Below, one piece after another: positions 60,576 through 64,000 of a stretch of 64,000 bases of DNA (its first letter is position 1; each line of letters starts with the position of its first letter). The position numbers and the translations under genes are program-made. The stretch comes from Lachnospiraceae bacterium UBA3273 (lineage in GTDB: Bacteria > Bacillota > Clostridia > Lachnospirales > Lachnospiraceae). Location: the NCBI GenBank assembly GCA_002362385.1, contig DEUB01000029.1:1-64000 (forward strand). The letters are read 5' to 3'. The notes below the pieces were generated by a model that was not told the DNA's origin, ran no database searches, and saw only the letters and a list, made by a program, of their open reading frames with translations.

Positions 60576-63224
60576 ATGGCAGAATTAACACCTATGATGC
60601 AGCAATATATGGAAACGAAAAAGCAGTACCCGGACTGTATTCTTTTTTACCGTCTGGGGGATTTTTATGAAATGTTTTTTGACGATGCAATTGCCGCATC
60701 CAAGGCGCTGGAGATCACGTTGACGGGAAAAAGCTGCGGACTGGAGGAAAAGGCGCCTATGTGCGGCATTCCTTACCACGCGGTGGACGGCTACCTGACA
60801 AAGCTTGTCTCAAAGGGCTATAAGGTCGCCATCTGCGAACAGATGGAGGATCCTAAGCTTACCAAGGGAATTGTAAAGAGAGAGGTTGTCAGGATCGTAA
60901 CGCCGGGCACCAATCTGAACATGCAGTCCTTGGAAGAGACCCGGAATAATTTTTTAATGTGCGTAGTCTATCTGGATAAGATCGGGATCTCGGTCATAGA
61001 CGTTACCACCGGGGACTATTATGTGACCCAGGTGGATGATAAGAAGAAGCTTTTTGACGAGATCATCAAGTTTTCCCCGGCGGAGATCGTCTGCAACGAT
61101 GGCTTTTTAGTCAGCGGATTTGATTTAGACGACCTGCGTTCCCGTCTGGGAATTACCATATATAAACTTGACCCGTGGTACTTTGATGATGAAACCTGCC
61201 AGAACCGCTTAAAAAAACATTTCGGGGTACATACGCTTTCCGCTTTGGGACTGGATGACTTTCCGGCAGGGATCGTCAGCGCAGGGGCGGTGTTATCCTA
61301 CCTTTACGAGACCCAGAAGACCTCCCTTTCCCATGTTACCCGCATCAATCCTTATGTGGTAAGTAAATATATGCTCTTAGACAGTTCTACAAGACGGAAT
61401 TTGGAACTGGTGGAAACCTTGCGGGAAAAACAAAAAAGAGGTTCCCTTTTGTGGGTTTTGGATAAGACCAAGACCGCTATGGGGGCAAGGACTTTAAGAA
61501 GCTATCTGGAACAGCCCCTGATCGAACGGGAGGAAATTGAAAAGAGGCTGGATGCAGTGGAGACTTTGAGCGCTTTAAGCGTCAGCAGGGATGAACTGCG
61601 GGAATACCTGAATCCGGTCTACGATCTGGAAAGGCTTTTGGGAAAGATCAGTTATAAATCCGTAAACCCCAGGGATCTCATCGCTTTTTGCAGATCCTTA
61701 TCCATGCTGCCGCCCATTAAGACGGTTTTGGAGGAATTTGACTGTGAACTCTTAAAAAATATTTATGAGGATATCGACCCTTTATCGGATATCTGTGAAC
61801 TGATCGAAAAAGGGATCGAGGAAGAGCCGCCCATCTCCATACGGGAAGGCGGTATTATCAAAACGGGATTTTTTGAGGATATCGACCATTTGCGCAACGC
61901 CAAGACCGAAGGAAAATCCTGGCTTGCCCAGTTGGAACAGACGGAAAAGGAAAGAACGGGCATTAAAAATCTGAAGGTGGGATTTAACAAGGTGTTCGGC
62001 TATTACTTTGAGGTAACCAATTCCTTTAAGGACCTGGTGCCTGAAGAATGGATCAGAAAGCAGACCTTAACAGGCGGCGAGCGTTACATGACGCCCAAAT
62101 TAAAGGAACTGGAGGATACCATTTTAAATGCGGAGGATAAGCTGAATGCCCTGGAATACGACGTGTTCTGCCAGATCCGGGATACCATCGGGGACAACAT
62201 TGCCAGGATCCAGAAGACGGCAAAGGCCATTGCCGCTTTGGACGTTTTTACATCCCTGTCCTTTGTGGCGGAAAGAAACGGTTATGTAAGGCCCCGGTTA
62301 AACGATAAGGGCATTATTAAGATAAAAAGCGGCAGGCATCCCGTGGTGGAAAAAATGATCGACCACGATATGTTTGTGGCAAACGATACCTTTTTAGACA
62401 GCGGGAAAAATTTAATATCCATCATTACCGGTCCTAATATGGCCGGAAAATCCACTTATATGCGCCAGAGCGCACTGATCGTTTTGATGGCGCAGATCGG
62501 AAGCTTTGTGCCCGCGGCGAGCGCCGATATCGGTATTGTGGACAGGATCTTTACCCGTGTGGGGGCTTCGGATGACCTGGCCAGCGGACAGAGTACCTTT
62601 ATGGTGGAAATGAACGAGGTGGCCAACATTTTGCGGAACGCTACCGCAGACAGCCTGTTGATCCTGGATGAGATCGGCAGGGGGACTTCCACCTTTGACG
62701 GCTTATCCATTGCCTGGGCCGTTATCGAGCATATCAGCAACAAAAAGCTTTTGGGGGCAAAAACCTTGTTTGCCACCCATTATCATGAGCTGACGGAGCT
62801 GGAAGGTAAAATGAGCAATGTGAACAATTACTGCATTGCCGTCAAGGAGCAGGGGGACGACATTGTATTCCTTCGAAAGATCATTAAAGGGGGAGCTGAC
62901 AAAAGCTACGGCATTCAGGTGGCAAAGCTGGCAGGCGTACCCGATATGGTCATCGACAGGGCGAAGGTCATTGTCAGCCAGCTGACGGATAACGATATAA
63001 TTGAAAAAGTACAGAGCATTGCCGTTGAGAATAAAACAGAGCACAAAAAGGTCAAACGATATGACGAGGTGGATCTGGAACAGATGTCCCTTTTCGATAC
63101 GGTAAAGGATGAGGATATTTTGAAGGAGCTTGACGAAGTGGACATTTCCAACCTGACACCTCTCGACGCTTTAAACACATTGTACCGTCTGCAGAATATG
63201 AGAAAAAACAGATGGCAGGGATAA
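60576..63224 (+). CDS. mutS: DNA mismatch repair protein MutS
   Basis: 882 aa. Mismatch recognition and signalling ATPase. Mismatch-binding N-terminal domain (FYRLGDFYEMFFDDA, with the Phe-x-Glu of the wedge), connector, lever/clamp, and ATPase with Walker A GPNMAGKST at 619-627, Walker B LLILDEIGRGTSTFDG and FATHYHELTELE. The C-terminus contains a likely beta-clamp motif, QMSLF at 836-840. ATG 60576 with GGGAG nearby; the earlier in-frame ATG 60555 has no site. mutL starts 9 bp after the stop. Confidence 0.97.
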   Translation: MAELTPMMQQYMETKKQYPDCILFYRLGDFYEMFFDDAIAASKALEITLTGKSCGLEEKAPMCGIPYHAVDGYLTKLVSKGYKVAICEQMEDPKLTKGIVKREVVRIVTPGTNLNMQSLEETRNNFLMCVVYLDKIGISVIDVTTGDYYVTQVDDKKKLFDEIIKFSPAEIVCNDGFLVSGFDLDDLRSRLGITIYKLDPWYFDDETCQNRLKKHFGVHTLSALGLDDFPAGIVSAGAVLSYLYETQKTSLSHVTRINPYVVSKYMLLDSSTRRNLELVETLREKQKRGSLLWVLDKTKTAMGARTLRSYLEQPLIEREEIEKRLDAVETLSALSVSRDELREYLNPVYDLERLLGKISYKSVNPRDLIAFCRSLSMLPPIKTVLEEFDCELLKNIYEDIDPLSDICELIEKGIEEEPPISIREGGIIKTGFFEDIDHLRNAKTEGKSWLAQLEQTEKERTGIKNLKVGFNKVFGYYFEVTNSFKDLVPEEWIRKQTLTGGERYMTPKLKELEDTILNAEDKLNALEYDVFCQIRDTIGDNIARIQKTAKAIAALDVFTSLSFVAERNGYVRPRLNDKGIIKIKSGRHPVVEKMIDHDMFVANDTFLDSGKNLISIITGPNMAGKSTYMRQSALIVLMAQIGSFVPAASADIGIVDRIFTRVGASDDLASGQSTFMVEMNEVANILRNATADSLLILDEIGRGTSTFDGLSIAWAVIEHISNKKLLGAKTLFATHYHELTELEGKMSNVNNYCIAVKEQGDDIVFLRKIIKGGADKSYGIQVAKLAGVPDMVIDRAKVIVSQLTDNDIIEKVQSIAVENKTEHKKVKRYDEVDLEQMSLFDTVKDEDILKELDEVDISNLTPLDALNTLYRLQNMRKNRWQG

Positions 63225-63233
63225 GGAGGCAGT

Positions 63234-64000
63234 ATGGCAGAGAACATACATGTTTTAGACTCGGAAACCATAGATAAGATCGCTGCGGGAGAAGTGGTGG
63301 AAAAGCCTGCAAGCGTGGTAAAGGAGCTGGTCGAAAATTCCATAGACGCCGGTGCGGATAAAATTACCGTGGAAATAAAAGAAGGCGGCATTTCCTTTAT
63401 CAGGGTTACGGATAACGGCTGCGGCATTGAAAAGGCGGATCTGTATAACGCATTTTTGCGCCATGCCACCAGCAAGATCCAGAAAGTGGAGGATTTGAAC
63501 AGCATTCACAGTTTAGGCTTCAGGGGCGAGGCTTTATCCAGCATCAGCGCCGTGGCCCAGGTGGAAATGATCACAAAGACGAGGGAAAATCTGATGGGCA
63601 TAAAAATCTGCTGTAACGGCGGCGCATTGGAGCAGCCGGAGGAAATCGGCGCTCCCGACGGCACCACCGTTATCGTAAGGAACCTGTTTTACAATACCCC
63701 CGTGCGTAAGAAATTTTTACATACCTCCATGACGGAAGGCTCTTACGTGGGAGAACTGATGCAGCATATTGCCATGTCCCATCCTTACGTTTCCATATCC
63801 TATATCCAGAACGGACAGACAAAGTTTTTTACCTCCGGAAACGGAGAACTTTCGGAAATCATCTACAGGCTTTACGGCAGGGACGTATCCGGGCATGTGA
63901 TCCCCTTAGACAGAGAGGAAAACGGGATCCGGATCTGGGGCTTTATCGGAAAGCCGATTTTAGCAAGGGCAAACAGGAACTACGAAACTTTTTTTGTTAA
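63234..64000 (+). CDS. mutL: DNA mismatch repair protein MutL, N-terminal part (cut by window end)
   Basis: First 255 codons, open to the window end. GHKL ATPase blocks are visible: IAAGEVVEKPASVVKELVENS, DAGADKI, VTDNGCGI and LGFRGEALSSI, followed by TTVIVRNLFYNTPVRKKF. AAGGAGG lies 6 nt before ATG 63234. Partner of MutS in the same transcript; the endonuclease and dimerisation part lies outside the window. Confidence 0.95.
   Translation, partial: MAENIHVLDSETIDKIAAGEVVEKPASVVKELVENSIDAGADKITVEIKEGGISFIRVTDNGCGIEKADLYNAFLRHATSKIQKVEDLNSIHSLGFRGEALSSISAVAQVEMITKTRENLMGIKICCNGGALEQPEEIGAPDGTTVIVRNLFYNTPVRKKFLHTSMTEGSYVGELMQHIAMSHPYVSISYIQNGQTKFFTSGNGELSEIIYRLYGRDVSGHVIPLDREENGIRIWGFIGKPILARANRNYETFFV

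Noticed and set aside
1..64000. Prophage, IS element, restriction-modification or other defence island
   Set aside because: No transposase, integrase, phage structural, methyltransferase-nuclease or defence-type genes were found; the whole window is dense chromosomal operons.

Overview
The window reads as the chromosome of a spore-forming, anaerobic Firmicute of the Lachnospiraceae type (Clostridia). The reasons are: densely packed plus-strand operons with short spacers and Shine-Dalgarno-led starts (many TTG/GTG); G+C in the high 40s by eye; sporulation genes (yqfC, yqfD, a BofC-like gene, FtsK/SpoIIIE); anaerobic redox genes (Rex, NfnAB, a candidate Re-citrate synthase, formate-THF ligase); and a class B sortase with large BspA-type leucine-rich-repeat surface proteins. 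Genus cannot be fixed from the sequence alone. All genes supported here lie on the + strand. No tRNA, rRNA, prophage, IS transposase, CRISPR array or classical defence island was seen.

Layout. 1-8.5 kb: surface-display module, with sortase B followed by two giant BspA-like LRR proteins that end in TPxTG sorting motifs; then (8.5-9.4 kb) a cytosolic-type subtilase directly behind their terminator. 9.4-17.7 kb: a promoter with a GntR-type palindrome, then candidate Re-citrate synthase, GntR/FCD regulator, NADP isocitrate dehydrogenase, an MBOAT acyltransferase with its SGNH partner, and an ABC-F ATPase. 17.8-22.4 kb: rex with its own promoter and a candidate Rex box, a coiled-coil protein, the NAD(P)H-hydrate repair fusion, alanine racemase and a MazF-like toxin without a visible antitoxin. 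22.4-27.6 kb: CNNM/CBS protein, YebC, OAH sulfhydrylase, GT2 glycosyltransferase, small proteins. 27.8-35.3 kb: tepA-ftsK, fhs-folD, and a zinc-ribbon/TPR membrane protein. 35.3-45 kb: chemoreceptor, NfnAB, Dabb protein, zinc-ribbon membrane protein, rlmH, a low-G+C MATE-like transporter, a phosphodiesterase and an AGCS symporter. 45.0-45.25 kb: a non-coding composite repeat. 45.3-64 kb: a small protein, an NYN-LOTUS protein, pdp, then a long sporulation/housekeeping run yqfC-yqfD-phoH-HD-ybeY-flippase-BofC-like-two flavoproteins-proB-5-FTHF cyclo-ligase-miaB-mutS-mutL (mutL is cut by the window end).

How parts fit together. NADH/NAD sensing (Rex), repair of hydrated NAD(P)H (Nnr), NADPH supply (NfnAB, IDH) and the oxidative route from citrate to 2-oxoglutarate are all present, though in separate transcription units. 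One-carbon folate chemistry is represented by fhs, folD and the 5-formyl-THF cyclo-ligase. The 45-55 kb run couples translation/rRNA quality control (phoH, ybeY) to sporulation genes, as in Bacillus.

Most notable observations: a FAM3/ILEI-like, apparently circularly permuted domain at the C-terminus of the MBOAT partner; a membrane HD protein at the canonical pgpH position whose HD metal motif reads H-K and which lacks the extracellular domain; the sortase with two substrates sharing a C-terminal HFSPY domain; a near-perfect GntR palindrome over the -10 of the citrate operon; an NYN nuclease with two LOTUS domains; and a promoter that runs into an intrinsic terminator within about 40 nt. All are read by eye and have not been tested against a database.
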